Below, in pieces: positions 10,618 to 21,394 of a stretch of 64,000 nucleotides of DNA. The number at the start of each line of letters is the position of its first letter. The first letter of the stretch is position 1. Both the position numbers and the translations under genes were made by a program. The notes beneath the pieces were generated by a model. It made no database searches. It was not told the origin of the DNA and was given only the letters and a program-made list of their open reading frames with translations. Source of the stretch: Prevotellaceae bacterium (lineage in GTDB: Bacteria > Bacteroidota > Bacteroidia > Bacteroidales > Muribaculaceae); assembly GCA_021772015.1 (NCBI GenBank), contig JAETNS010000002.1, positions 62,001 to 126,000 of the forward strand, written 5' to 3'.

Positions 10618-11853
10618 ATGGAAAGTTCGAGAATCGCAGAGAGAATAAGGCAGTTGGCCGTGTCGGCGACTCTGGCCATGTCGCAGAAAAGCAGTGAGCT
10701 CAAGGCTGCGGGCGTGGATGTGGTGAACCTGTCGGTCGGAGAACCCGACTTCGATACCCCCGCCCATATCAAGGAGGCCGCCAAGAAGGCTATCGATGAG
10801 AATTACTCTCATTATTCTCCCGTGCCCGGTTACATGAGCCTGCGTGAGGCTGTCGCCGACAAGCTCCGGCAGGAAAACAAGACCTCTTACGAGGCTGCGC
10901 AGATTGTGGTCTCCACCGGGGCGAAGCAGGCGTTGAGCAATGTGATTCTCGCCACGGTGAATCCCGGTGACGAGGTGGTGATACCTGTTCCCGCGTGGGT
11001 CAGCTACGTGGAGATGGTGAAGCTCGCCCAGGGAAAGCCCGTGCTTGTCCCCGCCGGGATGGACCAAGGCTTCAAGGTGACCCCCGCCCAGCTTGAGGCG
11101 GCAATCACCGACAAAACCCGCATGGTCATGATTTGCTCCCCGTCCAACCCCTCCGGGGCGGTCTACGACCGTGAAGAGATTGAAGGGCTGGTCGAGGTGT
11201 TGAAGCGTCATCCCGATGTGATAGTGCTTTCCGACGAGATATACGAGCATATCAACTATACCGACGGCGGTCATGTCTCTTTCGGGGAATTCCCGGAGAT
11301 CGCCGACCGTCTGGTCATTGTCAACGGTGTCTCGAAGGCATACGCCATGACCGGCTGGCGCATCGGTTACATGGCCGGCCCGGTCGAGATCGCCAAGGCT
11401 GTCACCAAATTGCAGGGACAGACCACCTCCGGCACAAGCTCGATCGCCCAGAAAGCGGCCGAGGCCGCTTATCGTGGCTCGCAGGAATGCGTGGCCGAGA
11501 TGCGTGCCGCCTTCCGCCGCCGCCGCGACCTCATCGTAGGCCTGACCGGGGAGATTCCCGGTCTGCGGCTTGACATACCTCAGGGCGCGTTCTATATATT
11601 CCCGGAGGTAAGCCATTATCTCGGAAAAACCGTCCGTAAGGAAGCTGCCGACGGGAGCGTCACAGTCAGGGAGATCGCGACAGATTCCGATCTGGCGATG
11701 TATCTTCTCGAAGAGGCTCATGTCGCGACAGTCGCCGGCTCGGCGTTCTGCATGCCCGGCTACCTGCGCCTCAGCTACGCCGCCTCCGACGATCAGCTCC
11801 GTGAGGCAATGACGCGCATCAAAGCCGCCCTCGAGGCAATCAGCAATTCATAA
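10618..11853 (+). CDS. Class I pyridoxal-phosphate aminotransferase (aspartate type)
   Basis: The 411-residue cytosolic fold-type I aminotransferase most resembles aspartate aminotransferases of the AspB/AspC class, which interconvert aspartate plus 2-oxoglutarate and oxaloacetate plus glutamate. Visible motifs are the N-terminal LSVGEPDFDTP substrate loop, SPSNPSGAVY (cofactor-binding Asn) and VSKAYAMTGWRIGY, whose Lys at residue 240 forms the Schiff base with PLP. Arg in the C-terminal YLRLSYA segment would bind the substrate carboxylate. The last codons and stop (AAT TCA TAA) fall inside repeat family A copy 2. tyrS follows 51 bp downstream, so they may be co-transcribed. Exact substrate preference cannot be told from sequence alone. 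Confidence 0.9.
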   Translation: MESSRIAERIRQLAVSATLAMSQKSSELKAAGVDVVNLSVGEPDFDTPAHIKEAAKKAIDENYSHYSPVPGYMSLREAVADKLRQENKTSYEAAQIVVSTGAKQALSNVILATVNPGDEVVIPVPAWVSYVEMVKLAQGKPVLVPAGMDQGFKVTPAQLEAAITDKTRMVMICSPSNPSGAVYDREEIEGLVEVLKRHPDVIVLSDEIYEHINYTDGGHVSFGEFPEIADRLVIVNGVSKAYAMTGWRIGYMAGPVEIAKAVTKLQGQTTSGTSSIAQKAAEAAYRGSQECVAEMRAAFRRRRDLIVGLTGEIPGLRLDIPQGAFYIFPEVSHYLGKTVRKEAADGSVTVREIATDSDLAMYLLEEAHVATVAGSAFCMPGYLRLSYAASDDQLREAMTRIKAALEAISNS

Positions 11854-11887
11854 TTAAGAATTCATAATTCATAATTGCCATCCGGCA
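11844..11887. repeat. AATTCATA repeat element, family A copy 2 (half element)
   Basis: AATTCATA units are followed by TTGCCATCCGGC. Only the left half of the family A hairpin is present, between the aminotransferase and tyrS. It supplies the aminotransferase stop codon. Confidence 0.75.
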
Positions 11888-11904
11888 TCTATTTCCATCT
11901 AATA

Positions 11905-13203
11905 ATGAATTTCATAGAAGAACTTACCTGGCGCGGCATGGTCCACCAGTCGATGCCGGGGACCGACGAATATCTCAAGAAGGGTATGACCAGCGCATAC
12001 CTCGGAATAGACCCTACCGCCGACTCTCTCCATATCGGCCATCTTGTGGGGGTCATGATGCTCAAACATTTCCAGCGGTCGGGCCATAAGCCGATCGCCT
12101 TGGTCGGAGGCGCGACCGGCATGATCGGCGATCCCTCCATGAAGAGCCAGGAGCGCAAGCTGCTCGATGTCGAGACATTGCGCCACAACCAGGAATGTAT
12201 CAAGAAGCAACTCGCCAAGTTCCTCGATTTCGACTCCGACGCGCCCAACGCCGCCATCCTTGTCAACAACTACGACTGGATGAAAGACTTCGGTTTCCTC
12301 GACTTTATCCGCGAGATCGGCAAGTGTATCACCGTCAACTACATGATGGCCAAGGACTCCGTCAAGAAACGTCTCTCCGGGGAGTCCGGCCAGGGGATGT
12401 CGTTCACCGAGTTCTCCTACCAGCTGCTTCAGGGTTATGACTTCCTCTGGCTGTACCAGAACAAGGACTGCCACCTGCAGCTCGGCGGTTCCGACCAGTG
12501 GGGCAACATCACCACCGGAACCGAGCTTATACGCCGCATTGCCGGCGGGGATGACGCTTTCGCCCTGACCTGCCCCCTGATCACAAAGGCTGACGGCGGC
12601 AAGTTCGGAAAGACCGAAAGCGGCAATGTCTGGCTCGACCCCAAACGGACAACCCCCTACCAGTTCTACCAGTTCTGGCTCAACGTCAGCGACGAAGACG
12701 CGGAGAAATATATCAAGATCTTCACCATCCTCGACAAGGAGGAGATCGATTCCCTCATAGAGCAGCAGAAGGCCGATCCCGGGCTGCGTCCCCTGCAGAA
12801 ACGCCTCGCCAAGGAGATCACCACTATGGTCCACTCCGCCGAGGATTACGAGATGGCGGTGGAGGCCTCGCAGATCCTTTTCAGCAACAAAGCCACCGAC
12901 GCTCTCCACAAGATCGACGAGCAGACACTGCTGGCCGTCTTCGATGGTGTCCCGCAGTTTGAGATCTCCCGGCAGTTGCTTAAGGATGGTGTCAAACTCG
13001 CCGATCTGCTTGTCGACAATGCCCCAGTCTTCCCCTCCAAAGGGGAGCTGCGCAAGCTCGCCCAAGGTGGAGGCTTCGCCATCAACAAGGAGAAAGTCGC
13101 CGATCCCTATGCCCCCGCGTCGGAAGATATGTTGCTCAACGACAAGTATATCCTCGTCCAGAAGGGTAAGAAAAGCTACTATCTGCTCAAAGTAACCGAC
13201 TGA
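11905..13203 (+). CDS. tyrS: Tyrosyl-tRNA synthetase
   Basis: TyrS charges tRNA-Tyr with tyrosine. From the ATG at 11905 ([11 protein letters not shown]) the product is 432 residues, the usual size. The class I signature HIGH is at residues 43-46 and the KMSKS-equivalent loop KFGKTES at about 233-239. The tyrosine-pocket segment [12 protein letters not shown] and the SDQWGN motif lie between them. An S4-like RNA-binding domain occupies the last ~70 residues ([20 protein letters not shown] onward). An in-frame ATG at 11875 lies within the preceding repeat region and is not favoured. The gene is followed after 11 bp by the lipid kinase gene, suggesting one operon. Confidence 0.97.
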   Translation: MNFIEELTWRGMVHQSMPGTDEYLKKGMTSAYLGIDPTADSLHIGHLVGVMMLKHFQRSGHKPIALVGGATGMIGDPSMKSQERKLLDVETLRHNQECIKKQLAKFLDFDSDAPNAAILVNNYDWMKDFGFLDFIREIGKCITVNYMMAKDSVKKRLSGESGQGMSFTEFSYQLLQGYDFLWLYQNKDCHLQLGGSDQWGNITTGTELIRRIAGGDDAFALTCPLITKADGGKFGKTESGNVWLDPKRTTPYQFYQFWLNVSDEDAEKYIKIFTILDKEEIDSLIEQQKADPGLRPLQKRLAKEITTMVHSAEDYEMAVEASQILFSNKATDALHKIDEQTLLAVFDGVPQFEISRQLLKDGVKLADLLVDNAPVFPSKGELRKLAQGGGFAINKEKVADPYAPASEDMLLNDKYILVQKGKKSYYLLKVTD

Positions 13204-13214
13204 AACCAAGACAG

Positions 13215-14180
13215 ATGTCGAGGCTGATGCTCATCATCAACCCCATCTCCGGCACCGGCAGCAAGAAGGGGGTCGTTGAGATGGTGGAGCAGGCTATGGA
13301 AGCCTGCGGACATGATGTGGATGTGCGGCTTACCGGGGCGCGTGGCGATGCCACGCGCCTGGCCGGGGAGGCCGCCCGCAAAGGGTATTATGGCGTGCTG
13401 GCATGCGGCGGTGACGGGACGGTCAACGAGACAGCCCGCGCACTGTGTGCTACCGACACCGCCCTTGGCATACTGCCCGCCGGGTCAGGCAACGGCCTGG
13501 CCCGACATCTCCATATCCCCGTCGACATCTCCTCCGCCCTGAAGGTGATAGCCCTTGACAATGTCGTGGATTCCGATTACGGCACAGTCAACGGCCGACC
13601 TTTCTTCTGCACTTTCGGGATGGGTTTCGACGCGGCGGTCAGTCATCGTTTCGCCCGTCAGAGCCGGCGGGGAATCCTCTCCTACATCAAGAGCGCGATC
13701 TCGGAGTATGTGCAATACCGTCCGCAGACCTACACTGTCTCGGCCAATGGCAAGCTCCTGACAGAGAAAGCCTTTCTGATCGCCGTCTGCAATGCCTCCC
13801 AGTGGGGCAACAACGCCTATATCGCGCCCGAGGCGAGCATAACTGACGGTCTGCTCGACATCACGATAGTCCATAGCGGCACCGCCATCGACGCGGCTGT
13901 GATGGGAATGGATATCTTCACCGGCTATATCAACAAAAACACGATGGTCCACACTTTCCGTGCCCCGGCCTGCGTAATCTACCGCAACGGGGCCGGCGAG
14001 GCGCATCTCGACGGGGAGCCGATGATGATGGATGACATCCTCGACGTGAAATGCCATCGCGGAGACCTGAAAGTCTTCACTCCCGGCGCGACCCATCACT
14101 TCACTCCTGTCATCACCCCCCTCCAGGAGATGATCAAGGGAGCGGGTCTTTCGCTGAAACATCTTCTCGGATCAAAGTGA
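13215..14180 (+). CDS. Diacylglycerol kinase-family lipid kinase
   Basis: The 321-residue protein has a DAGK catalytic domain: INPISGTGSKKG near the N-terminus, the ATP-binding GGDGTVNE motif at about residues 64-71, then LPAGSGNGLARHL. The C-terminal half is the beta-sandwich typical of YegS/DgkB-like enzymes (LDGEPMMMDD with the usual D-G-E). It would phosphorylate diacylglycerol or a related lipid at the inner face of the membrane, recycling lipid for phospholipid synthesis. It sits 11 bp after tyrS and 62 bp before tamB on the same strand. Sphingolipid kinases share this fold, and since many Bacteroidales make sphingolipids, that substrate cannot be excluded. Confidence 0.88.
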   Translation: MSRLMLIINPISGTGSKKGVVEMVEQAMEACGHDVDVRLTGARGDATRLAGEAARKGYYGVLACGGDGTVNETARALCATDTALGILPAGSGNGLARHLHIPVDISSALKVIALDNVVDSDYGTVNGRPFFCTFGMGFDAAVSHRFARQSRRGILSYIKSAISEYVQYRPQTYTVSANGKLLTEKAFLIAVCNASQWGNNAYIAPEASITDGLLDITIVHSGTAIDAAVMGMDIFTGYINKNTMVHTFRAPACVIYRNGAGEAHLDGEPMMMDDILDVKCHRGDLKVFTPGATHHFTPVITPLQEMIKGAGLSLKHLLGSK

Positions 14181-14242
14181 AAACTTTTCGGCCTTGAAGG
14201 GCGTTGTTCCTTTGAAGTTTCAACTATTTACGAGAGAAGGCT

Positions 14243-17200
14243 GTGGAGAAAGCGTTAAAACTGTTTTTCAAGGCGTTGTCATGGACGCTGCTGGGCATCA
14301 TCGGCCTGGTGGCGCTCGTTGTCTTTCTACTATATCTCCCTCCGGTTCAGGATATCGTTGTCCCGCAGGTGCTTAAAATGGTCAACAAGCCCGGAGAGAT
14401 GGAAATTTCCCTTAAGAAATTCCGTCTGAGTTTTCCCCTTGACCTCGCTGTCGATTCCCTGGAGATGCGAACCCCCGGTATGGATGTCAGGACCGCGAGG
14501 GCTACCCTTTCCGTGGCTCTGTCGCCACTCTTGACCGGTGAGATCGTAGCCCGTGACGCTCGTCTTGACAAGACGGATTTCCGGCTGGGCACCCCCGACT
14601 CCGCTTTTTACATGAATGCCCGTGTCGAGCTTGCCTCGCTTGACGGCGCGAGGGTGCATCTCTCCTCGCAGCGTGTGAAAGTCTCCTCTCTGGCTGTCGA
14701 CAGCGGTACAGTAGAGATGGCCATACGCCCCGACACTGTCCCCAAGCCTGTTCCCAACGATTCCATCCCTGTCAACTGGCATATCATCCTCGATCATGGC
14801 AGGATGGAACGCATTGACTACAACATGACCATAGAGCCGACAATCACCGACCTGAGCTGTTACTTCCGGCAGGGGGACATACTCGGAGCCGATGTCGACA
14901 TGCGCTACAATACGGTCAAGGTAAAGGAGGTTTCCATGAGTGACGCTGACGCGCGGTATATATACCCCACTGCAGAATACCTTGCCGCCCATCCTGTCCC
15001 CCCCGTGGAGACAGACTCCCTGCCGGAGACTGTCCCCTGGACCGTGACCTGCGACAAGATATCCCTCACCGGTTCCCGCGCCTTGTACGCCATGAACGGC
15101 TACAAACCCTTGGGAGACAATTTCGACCTGAACTACATACAGGCATCGGAGATAGAGATCCGAATCGATTCTTTCCTCAACCGGGCCACGACCGTACACG
15201 CTCCCATACGGCGCATATATGCCCGCGAACGGTGTGGCATACCTCTCGAACTGAAAGGTCTGTTCGATATGGACTCTGTCGCGCTGAATGCCAATGGTAT
15301 GGTGCTCAGCACACTTACGTCGACTATAAACCTGACCGCCATGATGGGGTTGCCGCCGACGGAGACCTCTTCCCACGCCACTGACGGTAAGGAGCAGCCT
15401 GCGGCTATTCCCGCCGATCTTCCCTTCATTGTCGACCTCGACGCGCAGATCAGCAACGAGGATATCCGCCGCCTTGTCCCCGCCGCTTTCGCCACGATAG
15501 CCGCAGGGCTGCCCCGTGGTGTTCCCCTCTATCTCAAAGCCGACGCGTCGGGAACAATGGCCGACATCAACGCCAAGACTATTTCCCTCTCTCTACCGCG
15601 CCATCTTAGCCTGGAGGCTTCCGGCCATGTGAAAAACGCGATGGACCTTCAGAAAGCGGTCGGTTCGCTTGAGATCAAGGGGGCTATGCCCGACGGATCT
15701 TTCCTCAAACCGACCCTTATGGACGCGAAGATGGCCAGGGAGGTGAATCTTCCGCCGATGACATTGCGCGGAGGGGTGGACCTCAACCGTGGAGACATCG
15801 CCGGCGACCTTGTGGCTACCGCCGCTGACGGATCTATAACCCTCGATGGTGAATGGCACAACCGAGAGAAGGGCTATCTGCTGTCGCTCGACGCGAGGAA
15901 ATTCCCCTTGCAGTCCATAATGCCCGGCCTCGGGGTAAGCGACATCACCGCCAAGGTGGAACTTGACGGCGAGGGGCTCGACCCGTTCAGTCCGTCGACC
16001 GACCTGCAGGCCAAGGTAGATCTCACCCATGTGGGTTATCATGGTGTGGGTTACGAGAACATAACCGCCGATGTCGCCCTGCAGGGTGGCAACGCCTCCC
16101 TCTCCGCGACATCTGCCAACAGAGGGGCGGCATTCACGGTGAAGGCTGACGGAAACCTGACCGGCGACACTCTCCGCTGGCGTTTCGACGGTGATGTCAG
16201 GAACATCGACCTCCAGACTCTGCGGCTTTCCGACTCGATCGCGCAGGGATCGGTCGCGCTCACCGGAGAGGCGGCGTTCACTCTCCCCAAGACCCGCGTC
16301 ACGCGTGTCGGCCGCCGGAAAGTGACCACAACCACTCCTATGTCAGTTGATGCCGATATCGACATAAGCCATCTCTACTGGCGGATGCCGGGCGGGACGG
16401 TCAATGCCTCCGGCATACTGGCCAAAGTGGCGACTGACTCCTCCCGGACGATGGTCGACATAGACAACGGCGACCTCTGCCTGAAAGCGTTCTCCCCGGC
16501 GGGGATCGACACGCTGATGGCCCGTATGACAGCGACCACCGCTATCCTTGACCGCTCGATGGCCCGGCGACAGCTCGCCGTCGATTCGATTCAGCAGGCT
16601 CTTCCGCCGTTCACCTTGTCCCTGACCGCCGGGGAGAACAATGTCCTGTCAAGCTATCTGCTTGACAGCAAGATAAGTTTCGACACCATTTCTGTCTCTG
16701 CAGCCAATGACTCCCTGCTGACAGCCTCCGTCATGCTTGACGGCTTCAAGACAGGGGAGACACGCCTCGACTCAATATCATTCGACATGCGCCAGCGGGG
16801 AAGCCTGCTGCTGTACACCCTGGTTGTTGACAACAAGCCGGGGACTTTCGACCAGTTCGCCCATATAAACGCGAAAGGATTCATCGGTGTCGACAAGTTC
16901 GCCCTGCTGTTCAACCAGAAGAATATCAAGGAAGAGACCGGCTTCAGCTTCGGATCGGTCGTGACGATGCCGGCGGAAAGCACCTTCTCGCTCCGTTTCG
17001 TCCCCTACCATCCTGTAATCGGTTACAAGGACTGGGAGATCAACCGAGACAACTTCATCTCCTATAATGTCAAGACAGGACATATCGATGCCAACATCGA
17101 TCTTCACAACCCCTCCTCTTCGTTGCGGCTTTTCACCGAGCACAATGCCGCGGATTCCACCCAGGAGGCCATACGCCTGCAGGTCAAGGATCTGAAACTT

Positions 17201-19084
17201 GAAGACTGGCTGGCCATCAATCCGTTCGCTCCCCCGATCAAAGGAAATCTGTCGGCCGACATGAGTCTTACTCTCGGCCTTGCAGAAAAATCGCTTGACG
17301 GCGCGGGCACCGTCTCGCTGGCAAATCTTTTCTATGGCCGTGAGAAAGTCGGAGATTTCGACCTCGACCTTAACCTTTCGACCAATGCCGCCGGAACCAT
17401 CCGCGCGACAACCTCCCTTATGGTCGACGGGGTGAAGACGATCACCGCCTCGGGAAACCTCAATGATTCCACTGCTGTCAATCCTTTCATGCTTGACTTC
17501 AAGATGATCCACTTCCCCCTCTCGGTTGTCAATCCATTCCTCCCCAAGGGGACGGCGCGCCTGCGCGGAATGCTCAACGGGGAGATGGATATCACCGGCA
17601 AGCTCGCCGAACCGACTTTCAACGGATGGCTGCAGTTTGACTCTACGGCGGTAGACATGACCATGCTCGGATCATCTTTCGATTTCTCCGACGAGAAGAT
17701 CCCGGTAAAAGACAATCTTGTGACGTTCAATAACTTTGCCATCAAGGCGGTCAACAACAATCCGTTGACTATCTCCGGAACGGCCGATATGACATCGCTT
17801 GCCGATATCAGGCTTGACCTCGCTTTGGCTGCGTCTAACACCCAGCTTGTCGGATCTAAGCGCAAAAAGGGACAGGATGTCTACGGCAAGGCGTACATAG
17901 ATCTTGACGCGAAGGTGAAAGGCTCGTTGGCCAATTTCCTCGATGTGCAGGCCAAACTGAAGATCCTCCCCGGCACAAATGTGACATATGTCATCCCCGA
18001 CGTGCAGTCGGCGATCGCCTCCCGGAGCAATGCCGAGATGGTCAAGTTCGTCAACTTCGCCGACACGGCCGCCGTGGCCGCCGCCGACTCACTGACCCGC
18101 CAGGGGATGGCCATGAACCTCAACGCCATCCTGGAGATATCCCAGGGGTCGACGATCGCGGTGGATCTCTCGGCAGACGGCAAGAACCGCGCCCAGATCC
18201 AGGCTTCGGGCCGTGTCAACTACTCTCTTGACTACCTCGGTGACGAACGTGTCACCGGCCGTATAGACCTCAACGAGGGATTTGTCCGCTACGGTATGCC
18301 CCCTGTTCTCTCCGAGAAGCTTTTCAATATCAAGGAGGGAAGCTATGTGGTCTTCAACGGCCAGATGCTCAATCCGGTGCTTAACCTCCACGCCTATGAC
18401 GACATGAAAGCCAATGTCAACACCGACGGAAATTCCCGGATGGTGACATTCGATGTCGGCCTGAATGTCACCGGGACTCTGGAGAACATGAATGTGGCGT
18501 TCGACCTGTCGACCCCCGATGACCTGACCGTCCAGAACGAACTGCAGTCGATGAGTCCCGACCAGAGGGCAAACCAGGCCATGAACCTGCTGCTCTACGG
18601 CAGCTACACCGGCCCGGGCACCAAGGCTTCGACAATGGGCAATCCGCTCTACACTTTCCTTGAAAGCCAGCTCAACAATATCGCCTCCTCGGCCATAAAG
18701 GGGGTTGACATATCGTTCGGGATCGACCAGCTCGACCGCACCCGTGACGGGGTGAACTCCACGGCGATGTCTTACAGCTACCGCGTCAGCAAGTCGCTCT
18801 TCGACGATCGTTTCAAGATCGTTGTCGGAGGCAATTACACCACCGACGCTGACGCTGACGAGAATTTCGCCCAGAACCTTATCGCCGACATATCCTTTGA
18901 GTACCGGCTCAACAAGCAGGGTACGATGTATGTCAAGCTGTTCCGCCATACCGGCTATGAGTCGATCCTTGAGGGAGAGATCACCCAGACCGGTGTAGGT
19001 TTCGTCTACAAGAAGAAGATACGCTCGCTGTCAGACCTGTTCAACTGGCTGCCCTTCAGAAGAAAGGAGGAAGTTGTGAAATGA
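14243..19084 (+). CDS. tamB: TamB-like translocation and assembly module protein
   Basis: The product has 1613 residues, starts at a GTG (14243) and is preceded by GAGAGAAGG. One N-terminal membrane helix (about residues 8-35) anchors it in the inner membrane. The long periplasmic part is repetitive beta structure that would form a lipid-conducting groove. The C-terminal ~350 residues carry the TamB (DUF490) domain, including VSGRVNYSLDYLGD-like and LRLLLYGSYTGPG-like segments (here MNLLLYGSYTGPG near residue 1450). The gene overlaps tamL by 4 nt (ATGA), so translation is coupled. In Bacteroidetes TamB and the lipoprotein TamL work together in outer-membrane assembly. TamB is an AsmA-like protein, matching the AsmA gene at 7045. 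Confidence 0.92.
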   Translation: MEKALKLFFKALSWTLLGIIGLVALVVFLLYLPPVQDIVVPQVLKMVNKPGEMEISLKKFRLSFPLDLAVDSLEMRTPGMDVRTARATLSVALSPLLTGEIVARDARLDKTDFRLGTPDSAFYMNARVELASLDGARVHLSSQRVKVSSLAVDSGTVEMAIRPDTVPKPVPNDSIPVNWHIILDHGRMERIDYNMTIEPTITDLSCYFRQGDILGADVDMRYNTVKVKEVSMSDADARYIYPTAEYLAAHPVPPVETDSLPETVPWTVTCDKISLTGSRALYAMNGYKPLGDNFDLNYIQASEIEIRIDSFLNRATTVHAPIRRIYARERCGIPLELKGLFDMDSVALNANGMVLSTLTSTINLTAMMGLPPTETSSHATDGKEQPAAIPADLPFIVDLDAQISNEDIRRLVPAAFATIAAGLPRGVPLYLKADASGTMADINAKTISLSLPRHLSLEASGHVKNAMDLQKAVGSLEIKGAMPDGSFLKPTLMDAKMAREVNLPPMTLRGGVDLNRGDIAGDLVATAADGSITLDGEWHNREKGYLLSLDARKFPLQSIMPGLGVSDITAKVELDGEGLDPFSPSTDLQAKVDLTHVGYHGVGYENITADVALQGGNASLSATSANRGAAFTVKADGNLTGDTLRWRFDGDVRNIDLQTLRLSDSIAQGSVALTGEAAFTLPKTRVTRVGRRKVTTTTPMSVDADIDISHLYWRMPGGTVNASGILAKVATDSSRTMVDIDNGDLCLKAFSPAGIDTLMARMTATTAILDRSMARRQLAVDSIQQALPPFTLSLTAGENNVLSSYLLDSKISFDTISVSAANDSLLTASVMLDGFKTGETRLDSISFDMRQRGSLLLYTLVVDNKPGTFDQFAHINAKGFIGVDKFALLFNQKNIKEETGFSFGSVVTMPAESTFSLRFVPYHPVIGYKDWEINRDNFISYNVKTGHIDANIDLHNPSSSLRLFTEHNAADSTQEAIRLQVKDLKLEDWLAINPFAPPIKGNLSADMSLTLGLAEKSLDGAGTVSLANLFYGREKVGDFDLDLNLSTNAAGTIRATTSLMVDGVKTITASGNLNDSTAVNPFMLDFKMIHFPLSVVNPFLPKGTARLRGMLNGEMDITGKLAEPTFNGWLQFDSTAVDMTMLGSSFDFSDEKIPVKDNLVTFNNFAIKAVNNNPLTISGTADMTSLADIRLDLALAASNTQLVGSKRKKGQDVYGKAYIDLDAKVKGSLANFLDVQAKLKILPGTNVTYVIPDVQSAIASRSNAEMVKFVNFADTAAVAAADSLTRQGMAMNLNAILEISQGSTIAVDLSADGKNRAQIQASGRVNYSLDYLGDERVTGRIDLNEGFVRYGMPPVLSEKLFNIKEGSYVVFNGQMLNPVLNLHAYDDMKANVNTDGNSRMVTFDVGLNVTGTLENMNVAFDLSTPDDLTVQNELQSMSPDQRANQAMNLLLYGSYTGPGTKASTMGNPLYTFLESQLNNIASSAIKGVDISFGIDQLDRTRDGVNSTAMSYSYRVSKSLFDDRFKIVVGGNYTTDADADENFAQNLIADISFEYRLNKQGTMYVKLFRHTGYESILEGEITQTGVGFVYKKKIRSLSDLFNWLPFRRKEEVVK

Positions 19085-21369
19085 TGAAGAGATTATCCCG
19101 AATACTCCTGTTGCCGCTCGCCGGAATGCTGGCGGTATCCTGTTCGACCACCAAAAGGATTCCTGAAGGGGAGATGCTGTATACCGGCCTGAAAGGAATC
19201 GAGGTGACACCCGAAGCCGGGCAGACGGTATCGGAAGGGGTGGAGACAGAGTTGAAAGACGCGGTCGCCGTGCCTCCCAACAACGCCATCTTCGGCTCTC
19301 CGTCGCTGCGCTGGCCGTTTCCGGTCGGCTTGTGGGTGTGGAACAACTGGAATGACCCCGGCAAGGGGCTGAAACACTGGCTGTATGACCGGCTGGTGAC
19401 CGAGCCGGTGCTGGTCAGCGATGTCCGTCCGGAGGCGAGAGTGAAGATGCTCGACGAAATTCTTGACAACAACGGCTACTTCCGTGGAGGGGCCTCATAT
19501 GAGCTTGTCCAGGGCAAAGATCCCAAAAAGGCTAAATTGCGCTACAATGTGGCGACCGGGCCGGCTTACACGTTGAGTGACATCGAGACCCTTCCCGACA
19601 CATGTGTGCTGAATCATCTTATCGACTCCATCGCCGCGACCGACAGTTATCTGAAGACCGGCTCGCGCTACAGTGTCGATTCCCTCGCGGTCTCGCGCAC
19701 ACGTATCGCCAATGTGCTGCGCAACAGAGGCTACTATTATTTCCGGCCGGATTTCATCGAATACCTTGCCGACTCGATACAGGAGCCGATGAAGATCGCC
19801 CTTAGGATGATGCTGGCCTCGAATATCCCTTCCGACATGGTGAAGCGATACAAGACCGGCAAGGTGACGATGTATGTGTTCCGCAATCAGGGTGGTGGCG
19901 AGCCTGACACCATCGAGACTTCGCGCGGGACCCTGATCCAGATGAAACCCTCGCGGTTCCGCCAGGCTTTGATGCCTGAATGCGTCACCATGCGCAAAGG
20001 ACGTTATTTCACTGTCCGCCAGATGAACTCGACCCAGACACGGTTGTCGCGGCTGGGGATCTTCAACGCCATCAATATCGAGGTGCTCCCCGACACGGCG
20101 GCTAAGGAGCCGACCCTTAATGTCGAGATAGGCTGTACATTCGACACTCCGCTGGAATTTTCCGTGGAGCTTAACGCCAGTTCCAAGTCAAACAGCTACA
20201 TAGGTCCGGGGATCCTCCTGGGAGTTACCAACCGCAACCTTTTCGGGGGAGGGGAGCAGCTCGGAGTGACCCTCACGGGCAACTATGAATGGCAGACCGG
20301 CAAGGGGGCTTCGTCGCTCTTCAACTCATATGAGGTCGGGGTGACGACCACGCTCTCCATACCGAGGATGCTGGCTCCGGGCTTCATCAAACGGCGTAAC
20401 CGAAACCTCAACTGGACCCGTTTCTCGCTGAATGTCGACCTGTTGAACAGGCCGCATTATTTCAAGATGGCGCAGTTCAACTTGTCGTTCAGCTATGACT
20501 GGCAGTCATCACGCTATTCCTCCCACACCCTGACCCCTTTCAAGCTGACTTATACCAAGCTTATGAAGACCACCGCCGAGTTCGATTCCATTATAGCCCA
20601 GAATCCGGCCATCGCTCTCAGCTTCATGAGCCAGTACATACCTCAGCTTTCCTACACTTACACCTATGACCGCAATTTCGGACCGGACAATACCTTCAAC
20701 TGGTCATTCACGGCCCAGGAGGCCGGAAACCTCTTCTGGTCTGTCTATGAGCTTTGCGGTTCGAAAGGTGAGAAGAAGCTCTTCGGGACACCCTTCTCGC
20801 AGTTCATAAAAGGGACCACGCAGGTTGTGTATGGCCGCCGTCTGTGGGGTGACAACTGGCTTGTAAGCCGTGTCGCGCTCGGCGCGGCGTATGCCTACGG
20901 CAACTCCTCGCAGGTGCCATATTCAGAGCAATTCTATGTAGGAGGAGCGAACTCGATCAGGGCGTGGACCGTCCGCAAGCTTGGCCCCGGGTCATACCGC
21001 GCGCCGGCCGACCAGCGCAACGGTTATTTCGACCAGACAGGTACATTCAAATTCGAGTTGAACACCGAATACCGCTTTCCGATCGTCGGCCCGCTCCACG
21101 GGGCTGTATTTATCGACGCGGGAAATGTCTGGCTGCTGAAGAAAGACCCGTTGCGCCCCGGAGGAGAGCTGAAAGCCTCAACTTTCCTGAAGGATATAGC
21201 CCTGGGCACCGGTGTCGGCCTGCGCTTCGACATATCGATGCTCATCCTCCGGGCCGACCTCGGTATAGGCATCCACGCCCCTTACGATACCGGCAAGAAG
21301 GGCTATTACAACATGACCTCTTTCAAGAATTCCCTCGCTTTCCACCTCGCCATCGGCTATCCATTCTGA
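19081..21369 (+). CDS. tamL: TamL, BamA/TamA-family outer-membrane lipoprotein
   Basis: The 762-residue product begins with a lipoprotein signal (MMKRLSRILLLPLAGMLAVSC) cleaved before the Cys, followed by STTKRIPEGE. POTRA-like domains cover about residues 30-330 and the C-terminal half is an Omp85 beta barrel, including GGANSIRAWTVRKLGPGS (the VRGF-like lid-lock motif is degenerate) and a terminal aromatic residue (AIGYPF). Lipidated TamA homologues next to tamB are known in Bacteroidetes as TamL. A start one codon later is equally possible. The gene ends 26 bp before a long perfect hairpin that may terminate both this operon and the convergent gene. Confidence 0.9.
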   Translation: MMKRLSRILLLPLAGMLAVSCSTTKRIPEGEMLYTGLKGIEVTPEAGQTVSEGVETELKDAVAVPPNNAIFGSPSLRWPFPVGLWVWNNWNDPGKGLKHWLYDRLVTEPVLVSDVRPEARVKMLDEILDNNGYFRGGASYELVQGKDPKKAKLRYNVATGPAYTLSDIETLPDTCVLNHLIDSIAATDSYLKTGSRYSVDSLAVSRTRIANVLRNRGYYYFRPDFIEYLADSIQEPMKIALRMMLASNIPSDMVKRYKTGKVTMYVFRNQGGGEPDTIETSRGTLIQMKPSRFRQALMPECVTMRKGRYFTVRQMNSTQTRLSRLGIFNAINIEVLPDTAAKEPTLNVEIGCTFDTPLEFSVELNASSKSNSYIGPGILLGVTNRNLFGGGEQLGVTLTGNYEWQTGKGASSLFNSYEVGVTTTLSIPRMLAPGFIKRRNRNLNWTRFSLNVDLLNRPHYFKMAQFNLSFSYDWQSSRYSSHTLTPFKLTYTKLMKTTAEFDSIIAQNPAIALSFMSQYIPQLSYTYTYDRNFGPDNTFNWSFTAQEAGNLFWSVYELCGSKGEKKLFGTPFSQFIKGTTQVVYGRRLWGDNWLVSRVALGAAYAYGNSSQVPYSEQFYVGGANSIRAWTVRKLGPGSYRAPADQRNGYFDQTGTFKFELNTEYRFPIVGPLHGAVFIDAGNVWLLKKDPLRPGGELKASTFLKDIALGTGVGLRFDISMLILRADLGIGIHAPYDTGKKGYYNMTSFKNSLAFHLAIGYPF

Positions 21370-21394
21370 ATCGCAGACTTGGGTGGATTGGAAA

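Noticed and set aside
11899-13209. A 436-codon open frame antisense to tyrS
   Set aside because: It mirrors tyrS codon by codon, has no family resemblance and is explained by GC-rich codon use on the opposite strand.
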